This document shows positions 1 to 8,589 of a stretch of DNA of 64,000 nucleotides, in pieces. The notes under the pieces are model-generated. The model saw only the letters and a list, made by a program, of their open reading frames with translations. It was not told the DNA's origin and ran no database searches. Source of the DNA: DAOUKH01 sp965261455 (GTDB taxonomy: Bacteria; Chloroflexota; Dehalococcoidia; SHYB01); contig OZ253453.1 of the NCBI GenBank assembly GCA_965261455.1, positions 868,001 to 932,000 on the forward strand, read 5' to 3'. How positions within the stretch are numbered: the first letter of the stretch is position 1; each line of letters begins with the position of its first letter. A program made the translations under genes and the position numbers.

Positions 1-10
1 GGACTAGCGA

Positions 11-151
11 GGTGCTTACCCCGTAAGCGGAAGCCGGAGAAGGACACGCTCACCGGTGTTCCGCGAAGGAATACCAAGGTAAGCACTGGGGCCCCGAAGT
101 TCTCGGTAGAAGTCCGCCGAGACGGCCGCAAGGCCGAAACGCTTCGGGGCC
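11..151 (+). other. Possible structured RNA or leader ending in a terminator-like stem
   Basis: No gene was found before base 259. Several inverted repeats are nested here: ggtgcttacc (11-20) can pair with ggtaagcac (78-86); ggccccgaag (90-99) pairs with cttcggggcc (142-151); and cggcc-gcaa-ggccg forms a tetraloop hairpin at about 123-136. The last long stem is followed by ctttgctattt, which is only weakly U-rich. Nesting of three stems suggests a structured transcript or the 3' end of an RNA gene that begins outside the window. I could not match it to RNase P, tmRNA, SRP RNA or a riboswitch class I know. Strand is assumed. Confidence 0.3.
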
Positions 152-258
152 TTTGCTATTTCGCGACGTTGCGCTACTAAAGCCGGACGGGGAACAAACG
201 GCGGCCTTGCGGCGTCATACAGATGAGCACAGTGCTTATGGGGAGGAACCTCCTGCGG

Positions 259-1317
259 ATGCGAATTCTTACGTTCCTCCTCATCATCCTAGCGGCGGCC
301 CTAGGCGTCGCGTGCGGCGGGGAAGACGCGCCCAGCCCCACCCAAGCACCGACCCCCACACCGGCCGGAACGTCGGCGCCAGCTATTGTCGAGGTCAAAG
401 CGCCCATCGAAGACGTAACGCTGCACGTCTTGGAGTCCGACCCGGTGCAGTACTTCCTCGAAATCAGGTCCGGCGTCCCCAGCACCTGTCTCACGTTTGA
501 CCGCATCGACGTGGAACGGTCGGGGAAAGAAATCACGGTCGCCGTCATCAATCGGGTTGTGACCAGGGACATCGCCTGCGAGGAAATCCAGAGGGTCGCG
601 CCGCACTCGGTGGCTCTGGGGAGCGACTTCGAGCCCAGCGCTACCTACACCATCCGGGTCAACGACTGGGAGACGTCGTTCACGACGAAGGCCGCGCCGA
701 CCGAGGTCGAAGCGCCTATCGAGGAGGTTACACTGCACGTCTTGGAGTCCGACCCGGTGCAGTACTTCCTCGAATTTAGGGCCGGCGTCCCCAACACCTG
801 TCACACGTTCGACCGGACTGACGTGGAACGGTCGGGGAAAGAGATCACGGTCGCCGTCATCAATCGGGTTGTGACCGGCGACATCGCCTGCGAGGAAATC
901 GAGAGGGTCGCGCCGCACTCGGTGGCTCTAGGGAGCGACTTCGAGGCCGGCGTCACCTACACCGTCCGGGTCAACGACCGGGAGACCTCCTTCACCACGG
1001 AACCGAAAACGACCGAGGTCCCCGCGCCCATCGACGGCGTGGAACTCAACATCGACGAGTCCGACCCGCCGCAATACTTCCTCGAAGTCACGTCCGGCCT
1101 TCCCGACGCCTGCCACACGTTCGACCGGATCGAGACGCAGCGGTCCGGGACGGAGATTACGGTTACCGTCATCAACCGCGTGGTCACCGGCGACGTCGCC
1201 TGCGCGCAGGTCTACGGCACCGAGACGCACTCGGTGGCCCTAGGGAGCGACTTCTTGCCGGACGTTACGTACACCGCCCTGGTCAACGACGAGGGGCTGA
1301 TCTTTGCAGCGTTGTAG
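259..1317 (+). CDS. Secreted lipoprotein with three repeated ~104-residue domains
   Basis: The protein is 352 aa. The ATG at 259 follows a GGAGG at 242-246 and begins a lipoprotein signal peptide with lipobox GVAC (Cys19), so it should be a lipid-anchored extracytoplasmic protein. A Pro/Thr-rich linker follows. Three consecutive domains of about 104 residues each carry the pattern ESDPxQYFLE, a Cys in TCxTFD, an INRV strand, a second Cys near DIACEE and a final VND strand. Two Cys per domain suggest one disulfide each. The beta-rich pattern looks Ig-like, but I do not recognise the family. The next gene is a longer paralogue. Function is unknown; surface adhesion or ligand binding is a guess. 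Confidence 0.8.
   Translation: MRILTFLLIILAAALGVACGGEDAPSPTQAPTPTPAGTSAPAIVEVKAPIEDVTLHVLESDPVQYFLEIRSGVPSTCLTFDRIDVERSGKEITVAVINRVVTRDIACEEIQRVAPHSVALGSDFEPSATYTIRVNDWETSFTTKAAPTEVEAPIEEVTLHVLESDPVQYFLEFRAGVPNTCHTFDRTDVERSGKEITVAVINRVVTGDIACEEIERVAPHSVALGSDFEAGVTYTVRVNDRETSFTTEPKTTEVPAPIDGVELNIDESDPPQYFLEVTSGLPDACHTFDRIETQRSGTEITVTVINRVVTGDVACAQVYGTETHSVALGSDFLPDVTYTALVNDEGLIFAAL
391..1315 (+). repeat. 312-bp tandem coding repeat, three units
   Basis: The unit start (gaggtc followed by an Ala/Pro-Ile segment) recurs at 391, 703 and 1015, exactly 312 bp apart. Units 1 and 2 are nearly identical at the DNA level, for example both contain tcggtggctctggggagcg-like stretches. Unit 3 is more diverged and closely resembles the first domain of the next gene (from 1763). 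This points to recent in-frame tandem duplication and exchange between the two lipoprotein genes. Confidence 0.8.
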
Positions 1318-1339
1318 CACAGGCGGCGGGAGGCCCATC

Positions 1340-3706
1340 ATGCGGATCCCCTTCCTCATCCTCGGCCTCCTGCCAGCACTGCTGCTGGCCGCCGTGGCTT
1401 GCGGGGAAGACGCGCCCATTCCGACCTCAGCGCCCACGCCGGACAGGGCCCAGACGGCGACTCCCGAAACGACCGAGATCCCCGCGCCCATTCTGACCTC
1501 AGCACCTACGCCGGACAGGGCCCAGACGGCGACTCCCGAAACGACCGAAGTCCCCGCGCCCATTCCGACCTCAGCACCTACGCCGGACAGGGCCCAGACG
1601 GCGACTCCCGAAACGACCGAGGTCCCCGCGCCCATTCCGACCTCAGCACCTACGCCGGACAGGGCCCAGACGGCGACTCCCGAAACGACCGAAGTCCCCG
1701 CGCCCATTCCGACCTCAGCACCTACGCCGGAGAGGGCCCAGACGGTCACTCCCGAAACGACCGAAGTCCCCGCGCCCATCGACGGCGTAGAACTCAACAT
1801 CGCCGAGTCCGACCCGCCACAATACTTCCTCGAAGTCACGTCCGGCCTCCCCGACGCCTGCCACACGTTCGACGGGATCGACACGCAACGGGCGGGGACT
1901 GAGATTACGGTCACCGTCATCAACCGCGTGCTCACCGGCGACATCGCCTGCGCGCAGGTCTACGAAACCGAGTCAAGCACAATGTTCCTGGGGAGCGAGT
2001 TCGAGGCCGACGTCACGTACACCGTCCGGGTCAACGACTGGGAGACATCCTTCACGACGGAGGCCGCCGCGGTCGAGGTCGAAGCGCCAATCGAGGACGT
2101 AACCCTCAACATTGTCGAGTCCGACCCGCCACAATACTTCCTCGAGATCGTCTCCGGTCTTCCTACCACCTGTCACATTTTGGAGCGGAACGACGTGAAC
2201 CAGTTGCCGTGGGAGGAGGTAATGGTTACCGTCGTCAACCGTGTCGCCGCCACCGGCCCCGCCTGCGCGGAGAGTGGCGAGACTAAGACGACGGTGGTAC
2301 CTCTGAGAAGCGGGTTTCGGCCGAGCGAGACCTATGGCGGTCGGGTCAATGACTGGGTCATGCTCCTCACTCCGGAATCCGCTATTGCGAGATTCGCCAC
2401 TCCAAAAGCTGCGACTACTGCGGTTCCCGCCCCCATTGAGAGCGTCAACCTCTACGCGTGGTTGGGATTTGGCCTGCCGGAGTATTCCCTCAAGATCGTC
2501 TCCAGCCTCCCCACTCTCTGCCACGTGTTCGACCAGGCCGAGACGCAACGGTCGGAGACAGAAATAGCGGTCGCCGTGATGAACCGCTTCGCTCCAGGCG
2601 GAGAGGCCTGCACGGAGATCAGCCTGAGCCAGACGACCTGGGTGGACTTGGGGAGGGACCTTGACCTCGGCGTGAGGTACACCGTCCGGGTCAACGACTG
2701 GAATACCTCCTTCACGGCGGAACCAGAACCGATCGAGGTCGAGGCCTCCGTCGAAGACGTAGTCATCCGCATGGAAGATCACACGCCGGGTCATTACCTC
2801 GCAGTCACCTACAGGCTACCCAACACCTGCCACATCCCCGACCGGCCCACTGTGCAAGAGCGTGGCAGGAAGATTACGGTCACCGCCATCACCCGCGCAT
2901 TCGCCAGGGGCGACGCGTGCGGGGATATCGACAGCACGGTGACGTCCTTTGTATGGGTGGGGCACTTGGACTGGAACGCGACCTATACCCTGCAGGTCAA
3001 CGACTGGGAGGCGCCCTTCACCAACGACCCCACTGAACAACTGGGCGGCATCCCTATCCAGGACATATCCATCAACGTGGACGAATCCGACACGCAGCGC
3101 TATGTCCTCGAAATCACCCACGGACCCAGGCTGTACGGCCACTGCTACTCAGTCGACCCAGTCCTACAGGGGCTCCTAGCGCCGCCGTGGGCTGAAGGCA
3201 CGTACCGGGTCTCGCTCCATGCCCGACCCGACGAGCGTGGCGGCTGCTCGGAGACGGATGAGCCCAAGACGACCGTAGTCAAGCTGACACACGACTTCCA
3301 ACCAGGCACACTCTATACCATTCAGGTGAACGACTCGACGATATTCTTCACCAGGGCGCCGCAACCTATCCCGGAAGTCTATGGTCCTCTTCCACACTAC
3401 TACGGCAGTCCTTTCCTTGAAGCGCCAACCGTGCGGCCGACCAAGTCCCAGCCCCGGCGCTACTTCCTCGACTCCGTTGTCGAGTTCGTGCCCGGTTGCA
3501 ACGAAATGGACCGCACGGATCTCCGGCAGTCCGGCGACAATATCCACTTCCGCGCGATCCTCCTTGACTATTGGTGGCCCAATGCACACTGCGATCTCCT
3601 CTTTGGGTATCGCTACTCCATAGACCTGGGGAGCGACTTCGAGCCCGGCGTGACCTACACCGTTTATTCCCAAGGCAGAGTAGTGGCTCAGTTCACCGCC
3701 GAGTAG
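1340..3706 (+). CDS. Large repeat lipoprotein with 24-residue stalk repeats and six domains
   Basis: The protein is 788 aa. Translation probably starts at ATG 1340, preceded by gggagg at 1328-1333; an upstream in-frame extension lacks signal-peptide features. The signal peptide ends at lipobox AVAC (Cys21). Residues 25-144 are five copies of a 24-residue Pro/Thr-rich repeat forming a stalk. Six domains of the same family as the upstream gene follow, beginning near nt 1772, 2084, 2429, 2744, 3045 and 3360, each with two Cys (for example DACHTFD and DIACAQ in the first). Later domains are more diverged. It is probably a cell-surface protein holding the domain array away from the membrane. Ligand and family are unknown. 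Confidence 0.8.
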   Translation: MRIPFLILGLLPALLLAAVACGEDAPIPTSAPTPDRAQTATPETTEIPAPILTSAPTPDRAQTATPETTEVPAPIPTSAPTPDRAQTATPETTEVPAPIPTSAPTPDRAQTATPETTEVPAPIPTSAPTPERAQTVTPETTEVPAPIDGVELNIAESDPPQYFLEVTSGLPDACHTFDGIDTQRAGTEITVTVINRVLTGDIACAQVYETESSTMFLGSEFEADVTYTVRVNDWETSFTTEAAAVEVEAPIEDVTLNIVESDPPQYFLEIVSGLPTTCHILERNDVNQLPWEEVMVTVVNRVAATGPACAESGETKTTVVPLRSGFRPSETYGGRVNDWVMLLTPESAIARFATPKAATTAVPAPIESVNLYAWLGFGLPEYSLKIVSSLPTLCHVFDQAETQRSETEIAVAVMNRFAPGGEACTEISLSQTTWVDLGRDLDLGVRYTVRVNDWNTSFTAEPEPIEVEASVEDVVIRMEDHTPGHYLAVTYRLPNTCHIPDRPTVQERGRKITVTAITRAFARGDACGDIDSTVTSFVWVGHLDWNATYTLQVNDWEAPFTNDPTEQLGGIPIQDISINVDESDTQRYVLEITHGPRLYGHCYSVDPVLQGLLAPPWAEGTYRVSLHARPDERGGCSETDEPKTTVVKLTHDFQPGTLYTIQVNDSTIFFTRAPQPIPEVYGPLPHYYGSPFLEAPTVRPTKSQPRRYFLDSVVEFVPGCNEMDRTDLRQSGDNIHFRAILLDYWWPNAHCDLLFGYRYSIDLGSDFEPGVTYTVYSQGRVVAQFTAE
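1412..1771 (+). repeat. Five perfectly phased 72-bp tandem repeats in a lipoprotein stalk
   Basis: The unit starts gcgcccattccgacctcag and recurs every 72 bp from 1412 to 1771 (exactly 5 x 72). Each unit encodes 24 residues, beginning APIPTSAPTP and ending TPETTEVP. Units differ at only a few positions, which implies recent expansion. Because 72 is divisible by three, changes in copy number alter stalk length without breaking the frame. Confidence 0.95.
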
Positions 3707-3730
3707 CGCCGCAGCCGTAAGGCCCGCGCG

Positions 3731-3760
3731 TTGACGCTCGCACGGGGGCGCTGCTAGGAT
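3731..3760 (+). promoter_or_regulatory. Sigma70-like promoter for the thiolase/DUF35 pair
   Basis: TTGACG (3731-3736) and TAGGAT (3755-3760) are separated by 18 bp, 54 bp before the thiolase-like start codon. The same box types and spacing recur upstream of several other genes in this window. Confidence 0.55.
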
Positions 3761-3814
3761 GCGCCATCCTCTGCTTTCAGAAGGCGCGCGGGACTAACGC
3801 GCGCGGGACGGGCG

Positions 3815-4948
3815 ATGAGTATCAAGGACAAGTACGCGATCGCGGGCTTGGGCGTGACCAAGCAGGGCAAGCTGCCCGAGGTCACGACGCGCGAGGTGGC
3901 CCGCGAGGCGATGGAGTTGGCCCTCGCCGACGCCGGCCTGAAGCGCGCCGACATCGACGGCTTCATCTACCAATCGGGTATGGAAGGCGATACCTACGAC
4001 TGCCGCTACCTGGGCATCTCGCCGATGAATTTCTGGGCGATGCAGGCGGGCGGCGCGACGGCGGGCGCGACGGTCATGGCCGCCATCGGCGCGATCGAGG
4101 CGGGGGTGGCCACGACGGTGCTCTGCATGGGGGCGTCGCGGCTGCGCAGCGCGAACCTGCGCTTGGGGGCCGTCGCCTACGGCTACGCGCAGGCGTGGGG
4201 GCTGGTGAGCCCCATCGCCAACCATGCCCTGAACGCGACGCGCCACATGGCGGTCTACGGCACGACGCACGAGCAGTTGGGGAGCGTCGCGGTGACGCAG
4301 CGGGAGTACGCCTGCATGCGCCCCGAGGCCATGGAGTACGGCAAGCCGATCACGCTGGACGACTACTTCGCCTCGCCCCGGATCGCCCATCCCTTCCGGC
4401 TGCTCGACTGCACCCGCGACACCGACGGTGGCGTCGCACTCATCGTCACCAGCGCGGAGCGGGCGCGCGCCCTCACCGACAAGCCGGTGTACATCATGGG
4501 CGTGGGCGCGGGCTGCAACATCCAGCGGTGGCACGACAAGACCGTCTACCAGGGCCTCGACTGCTCGCGCCCCAAGGAGTCGGCCTTCCGCACCGCGGGC
4601 ATCTCCACCGCCGACGTCGACGTGTTCGAGTGCTACGACGCCTTCACCATCAACGTGATCATGCAGCTCGAAGGCTACGGCTTTTGCGGCGAGGGCGAAG
4701 GCGGCCCGTTCGTCGAGGCAGGCGAGACCAAGCTCGGCGGCGGGATTCCCACCAACACCGCCGGCGGGCAGCTCTCCGGCTGGTACGCCCAGGGCTTCAC
4801 GCCGCTGACCGAGGGCCTGCGGCAGATGCGCGGCGAGTGCGGCGACGCCCAAGTCGACGGCGCCGAGATCGCGCTGGTGACCGGACACGGAGGTAACGCC
4901 GGCGTGCACAACACCTGGAACCACTCCTGCCTGGTGCTGCGGAGGTAG
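3815..4948 (+). CDS. Thiolase-like protein (SCP2/lipid-transfer type), no nucleophilic Cys
   Basis: The protein is 377 aa, with the thiolase fold spread over its full length: the N-terminal half begins YAIAGLGVTKQGK and the C-terminal half ends in VTGHGGNAG. True thiolases have a Cys in a C-x-S-G loop; the equivalent stretch here reads MQAGGATAGA, so the Cys is absent, while the GHGG His motif near the C-terminus is kept. A DUF35 gene follows after one base. Known precedent: mycobacterial Ltp2, a Cys-less thiolase homologue, works with a DUF35 partner as a retro-aldolase on CoA esters. I infer a similar acyl-CoA C-C cleaving role. Substrate is unknown. Confidence 0.85.
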   Translation: MSIKDKYAIAGLGVTKQGKLPEVTTREVAREAMELALADAGLKRADIDGFIYQSGMEGDTYDCRYLGISPMNFWAMQAGGATAGATVMAAIGAIEAGVATTVLCMGASRLRSANLRLGAVAYGYAQAWGLVSPIANHALNATRHMAVYGTTHEQLGSVAVTQREYACMRPEAMEYGKPITLDDYFASPRIAHPFRLLDCTRDTDGGVALIVTSAERARALTDKPVYIMGVGAGCNIQRWHDKTVYQGLDCSRPKESAFRTAGISTADVDVFECYDAFTINVIMQLEGYGFCGEGEGGPFVEAGETKLGGGIPTNTAGGQLSGWYAQGFTPLTEGLRQMRGECGDAQVDGAEIALVTGHGGNAGVHNTWNHSCLVLRR

Positions 4949-4949
4949 C

Positions 4950-5375
4950 ATGACCACGACGCCGTCCAAGCCGGGCCCCGACGACCTCTTCACCGACCCC
5001 CGCGACGACGAGTTCTGGGAGGGCGTGCGGCGCGGCGAGCTTCTAGTATTCCAGTGCGGCACGTGCGGCAACTACTACTGGCCCGCCACCTCGTGCCTCA
5101 ACGACTGCGGCATGGAGTCGATGCGCTGGGTCCCCGCGAGCGGGAAGGGCGTGCTCCACACCTTCACCGTCTACTACCGCGCGCTGAACCCAGGGTGGAA
5201 GGACGACGTGCCCTACAACGTGGCGGTGGTCGAGTTGGACGAAGGGCCGTTTATGTTCAGCAACGTCGTGGGCGTGGAGAACGAGGCCCTCGAAGTCGGG
5301 ATGCGGCTCGAGGCCGTCTTCAACGAAGTGCGGCCCGGCGTCACGCTGCCGCAGTTCGCCCCGGCGGCGTCCTAA
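4950..5375 (+). CDS. DUF35 zinc-ribbon/OB-fold acyl-CoA-binding protein
   Basis: The protein is 141 aa. Residues about 31-51 form a rubredoxin-like zinc ribbon with Cys pairs CGTCG and CLNDCG, followed by an OB-fold (GKGVLHTFTVYYRALNPG onwards). This is the standard DUF35 layout and length. The start lies one base after the stop of the thiolase-like gene, so the two are translationally coupled and probably form a complex. DUF35 partners usually help bind the CoA ester. The stop codon interlocks (ctaa, 5372-5375) with that of the convergent LLM gene. Confidence 0.88.
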   Translation: MTTTPSKPGPDDLFTDPRDDEFWEGVRRGELLVFQCGTCGNYYWPATSCLNDCGMESMRWVPASGKGVLHTFTVYYRALNPGWKDDVPYNVAVVELDEGPFMFSNVVGVENEALEVGMRLEAVFNEVRPGVTLPQFAPAAS

Positions 5376-6295
5376 GCACCCGACCGCTCCTCCGCGTAGC
5401 GCCGGACCTCCGGCGCGACCTCGGTGGCGAAGTGCCGCACGCTCGCCTCCGTCAGGGCCGGATCGCCGACCCACGCGATGGCGAAGTACTCCACCCCGGC
5501 GTCGACGTAGCCCTTGAGCGACGCGATGCAATCCTCGGTGGGGCCGATGAGGTAGTACTTGTTCCCCTTCTTGGCGCCGGGGTTCGTCGGGTCCTTCGAG
5601 ATGTCGTACGCAGCGAGGTCGGTAAGGCCGACGAAGACCAGGAAGGCGCGTTCGATGGACACCGGATCACGCCCCCGCGCCTCGGTCTCCCGGGTCAGGG
5701 CGGCTAGGCCGTCGGCGTAGCGCTCGGGGGTCATGAGGTAGGGGAACCAGCCCGCGCCGTGGGAGGCGGTGCGGCGGCGGCAGGCCGGGCCTCTTCCACC
5801 GAACCACAGGCGGGGGTGCGGCTGTTGCACGGGCCGGGGCAGCAGGGTCACGTCCTCGAAGGGGTAGAAGCGGCCGTCGTGGGTGACCGACTCCTCGGTC
5901 CATACCCGCGTCAGCACCTCGATGCCCTCGTCCATGCGTGCGCCCCGCTCGCGGGGCGGGACGCCGCTCGCGAGCCACTCGTTGGGGTACTCGCCGCCGA
6001 CGCCGAGGCCGGCGATGAGCCGTCCGTCGGAGAGCCGGTCGATATGGGTCAGCGCCTTGGCGACAGGGATAGGGTGCCGGAGCGGGAGCAGGAGCACGCC
6101 GGAGATCAAATCGACCCGGGTGGTGAGGACCGCCGCCGCGGCAAGCTGCGTCAGGCAGTCGCCGATGGGCCGGCCCGTCATCACGTGGTCGCCGGTCCAG
6201 AGGCCATCGTAGCCGAGGGCCTCGGCCTCGGGCGCGGCCTTTCGGATGTCGTAGGTAGGGCCTCCGAGCGTCACCGCGAACTTGATTGGGCTCAT
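5372..6295 (-). CDS. LLM-class flavin/F420-dependent oxidoreductase (~300 aa type)
   Basis: The protein is 307 aa, of the bacterial-luciferase-like TIM-barrel family. Diagnostic segments are YDGLWTGDHV near the N-terminus, PLRHPIPVAKALTHIDRLS followed by DGRLIAGLGVGGEY (cofactor-phosphate region), and LPRPVQQPHPRLWFGG. It probably oxidises or reduces a small organic substrate with FMN or F420. Its start overlaps the stop of the upstream CoA transferase by 4 bases (ATGA, 6292-6295), placing it last in the eight-gene minus-strand operon. Cofactor choice cannot be decided by eye. Confidence 0.85.
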   Translation of the reverse strand: MSPIKFAVTLGGPTYDIRKAAPEAEALGYDGLWTGDHVMTGRPIGDCLTQLAAAAVLTTRVDLISGVLLLPLRHPIPVAKALTHIDRLSDGRLIAGLGVGGEYPNEWLASGVPPRERGARMDEGIEVLTRVWTEESVTHDGRFYPFEDVTLLPRPVQQPHPRLWFGGRGPACRRRTASHGAGWFPYLMTPERYADGLAALTRETEARGRDPVSIERAFLVFVGLTDLAAYDISKDPTNPGAKKGNKYYLIGPTEDCIASLKGYVDAGVEYFAIAWVGDPALTEASVRHFATEVAPEVRRYAEERSGA

Positions 6296-7443
6296 GATTG
6301 CGGCTCCTCTTCGCGTTCCGCCGCTCCGCCAAGCAGCTCTTCGATGATGAAGTCGTTATGCTGGCCGAGCGGCTCGGCGGGGGCCAGTGGCGGGGGCGGC
6401 GCACCCTCGAAGCGCCACGGCGGACGCATCACGGCCTGCTGCCCCAAGTCCTCCTGCGGTACGCCGACGAAGGCGCCCCTGGCAGCCAGGTGGGGGTCGG
6501 CGGCGACGTGGCGCGCCGAGCGGTAGGGCATCGCGGCGACGCCGGCCTCTTGGAGCAGGCGTACGGCCTCCTCCGGCGCTCTCGCCGACGCCCATACCGA
6601 GATCGCCGCGGCGATCTCGGTCCCCGGAGGCCCGCCGCGCAGGTCGGCGCGGCCTATCGCGCCGCAAAGGGCGGCGAAGTCCGTGTCCTCGAAGACGGCG
6701 ATGCTGACCCAAGCGTCGTCGCCGGCACAGCGGTAAAGCTCGTGGACGAGGGCGTCGTCGAGCCGGTTGGCCGAGCGCTCGGCGACATGTCCATTCATCG
6801 AGAAGTCGGCGATCTGCGCGCCGAGCGCGTTGCTCACCACCTCGCGGGCCGAGATGTCCACAAGGCGGCCACGACCCGTCTTGCGCCGTTCGTAGAGCGC
6901 CGCCAGGACACCGAAGACCAGCGCGGCGCCAACGCGGAGATCGACGCTGTCGCCCAGGGCGGCAGGGGCGGCGTCGGGGTAGCCGGTGAGCGTGCCGAGT
7001 CCGCCCTGCACCGAGAATATGCTGGCGAAGCCGGCGTAGCGGCTCTCGGGCCCGGTCTGCCCCGCGCTCGACACCGTTGCGACGATGATGTCGGGCCTGA
7101 CGCGGCGCAGCGACGCGTAGTCGAAGCCCAGGCGTTCGAGGACGCCGGGGCGGTAGCTCGCGGTCAGCACGTCGCTCACCGAGACGAGGCGGCGCAGCAG
7201 AGCCGCGCCGTCGCTCGCGGCGAGGTCGGCGGCGAGGCTGAGCTTGTTGAGGTTCAGGTCGTTGAACTGGGGTGAGACGGCGCTGTTGCGGCGGCGGTAG
7301 AAGCCCGCCCGGCTCACGTCGGGGCGGGCGGGCCATTCGACCTTGATCACCTCCGCGCCGAGCCAGCCCAGTTGCAGCGAGGCATACGGGCCGGCTCCGG
7401 CCCAGGTGAGATCGACCACACGGACGCCTTGGAGCGGAAGCAC
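6292..7443 (-). CDS. CaiB/BaiF family III CoA transferase, C-half type
   Basis: The protein is 383 aa. It has the family III opening GVRVVDLTWAGAGPY, LGAEVIKVEWP, the mid-protein SVSDVLTASYRPG and GRGRLVDISAREVV, where Glu occupies the usual catalytic acidic position (my alignment by eye), and C-terminal LGQHNDF. These enzymes move CoA between carboxylic acids. It starts 2 bases after the preceding CoA-transferase stop. By sequence it resembles the C-terminal halves of the fused CoA transferases elsewhere in the window, so the two adjacent genes look like the unfused form of the same pair. The substrate is unknown. Confidence 0.87.
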   Translation of the reverse strand: MLPLQGVRVVDLTWAGAGPYASLQLGWLGAEVIKVEWPARPDVSRAGFYRRRNSAVSPQFNDLNLNKLSLAADLAASDGAALLRRLVSVSDVLTASYRPGVLERLGFDYASLRRVRPDIIVATVSSAGQTGPESRYAGFASIFSVQGGLGTLTGYPDAAPAALGDSVDLRVGAALVFGVLAALYERRKTGRGRLVDISAREVVSNALGAQIADFSMNGHVAERSANRLDDALVHELYRCAGDDAWVSIAVFEDTDFAALCGAIGRADLRGGPPGTEIAAAISVWASARAPEEAVRLLQEAGVAAMPYRSARHVAADPHLAARGAFVGVPQEDLGQQAVMRPPWRFEGAPPPPLAPAEPLGQHNDFIIEELLGGAAEREEEPQS

Positions 7444-7445
7444 GC

Positions 7446-8576
7446 CTACCGCCCTCCTGCCACGCCGAGCCGGTCATTGTGTTCGCCCAAACGGGGCGGC
7501 GGCCCGGGCGGGCCCGCGTCGGCGGGGAAGGGCAGACCGGGCAGGGCGACCGGGCCGCCCGCCGTGGGCACGTCCTCGAAGAAGCCGCGGTGTTCGAGCT
7601 GCCGCGATTCGAAGAGATCGGCGACGGTGCTGAACACGCCGACGGGGACGCCGTCCTCCGCCAGCGCGTGGTAGACCTCTTCCTTGGGCCGCGACGACAA
7701 TGCGCCGCTGATAGCGGCTTGCAGCTCGTCCACCGCCGGGCCGAGGCCGCGGGCGGCGAAGTCGAAGCGGTCGTCGTCAAGGAAGCGCTCAAGGCCGAGG
7801 CGGCGCAGCAGGGCGGCCCAGTGGCGCGCGCCGGAGGGCAGGACCTGAACGAATCCGTCGACACAGGCGAAGGTCCCGCTGCCGGCGTAGCGGGCGGAGA
7901 AGCGGTCGAGCTCGACGCCGTCCAGCCAGGCGACGTGGCGGATGCGCCCCAAGGCCACAATGGCCTCGTACTTCGAGACTTCGACGCGGACGCCAAGCCC
8001 CGACTCCTGGCGCCCCAACAGCGCGGCGACGGCGGCCGAGGCGGCGGTCCAACCCGCGTCGTACTCCGAGATCGGCGCTTGAGGCTGTACCGGTGGGCGG
8101 TCAGGAGAGCCGCCCGCGAGGCCGCCGCCGGGGAGCACGCTCGTCTCGCCCGAGGCGTGGACGAGGTTCAACGGCTCGGCTCGGTACTTCGCGTAGGGCC
8201 CCGGCGCGCCGAAGGCGACGATGCGAAGATCGACGAGCGGGCCGGCGGTATCGCGGCCCGCGGAGGCCGGCGACGCGGGACTTTCGTCCTGGATGAGCAG
8301 GTCGGCGCCGTCGAGGAGCCCTGCGATGGCCTGCCAGCCCTCGTTGGAGGCGGGGTCGGCCTCGACGCTGAGTTTGCCGGCATTCAGATAGGCGAAGAGG
8401 CCGCCGCCATTGAGATCGGGGACGCCTCCGCGGAACGGCCCCTCGCCTCTAGCGGGGTCGCCCGTTCCGGGGCGCTCGACCTTGACGACCTCCGCGCCGA
8501 GCCGGGCCAGCAGCCGCCCGCAGAAGGGGCCGGCGATACGCTCGGCGCACTCTACGACACGGACTCCCGTGAGCAT
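7446..8576 (-). CDS. CaiB/BaiF family III CoA transferase, N-half type
   Basis: The protein is 376 aa. Family hallmarks are VRVVECAERIAGPFCG, LGAEVVKVERPGTGDPARG, GLGVRVEVSKYEAI (Glu at the putative catalytic position) and the C-terminal LGEHNDRLG. It lies directly upstream of, and nearly abuts, the second CoA transferase and 13 bp downstream of an LLM gene. The GDPARGEGPF signature and its position first in the pair match the N-terminal halves of the fused proteins at 30.9-33.4 and 50.5-53.0 kb. Likely role: CoA activation of a carboxylic acid in the same catabolic operon, possibly as a heterodimer with its neighbour. Confidence 0.86.
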   Translation of the reverse strand: MLTGVRVVECAERIAGPFCGRLLARLGAEVVKVERPGTGDPARGEGPFRGGVPDLNGGGLFAYLNAGKLSVEADPASNEGWQAIAGLLDGADLLIQDESPASPASAGRDTAGPLVDLRIVAFGAPGPYAKYRAEPLNLVHASGETSVLPGGGLAGGSPDRPPVQPQAPISEYDAGWTAASAAVAALLGRQESGLGVRVEVSKYEAIVALGRIRHVAWLDGVELDRFSARYAGSGTFACVDGFVQVLPSGARHWAALLRRLGLERFLDDDRFDFAARGLGPAVDELQAAISGALSSRPKEEVYHALAEDGVPVGVFSTVADLFESRQLEHRGFFEDVPTAGGPVALPGLPFPADAGPPGPPPRLGEHNDRLGVAGGR

Positions 8577-8589
8577 CGCGCCGCCCCGG

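Noticed and set aside
118..142. Hammerhead-ribozyme-like stem followed by cgaaac
   Set aside because: The conserved CUGAUGA core is absent; only the GAAA(C) segment matches, which is too common.
1412..1771. Regular repeats that could be a CRISPR array
   Set aside because: The 72-bp units are contiguous and coding, with no unique spacers and no cas genes in the window.
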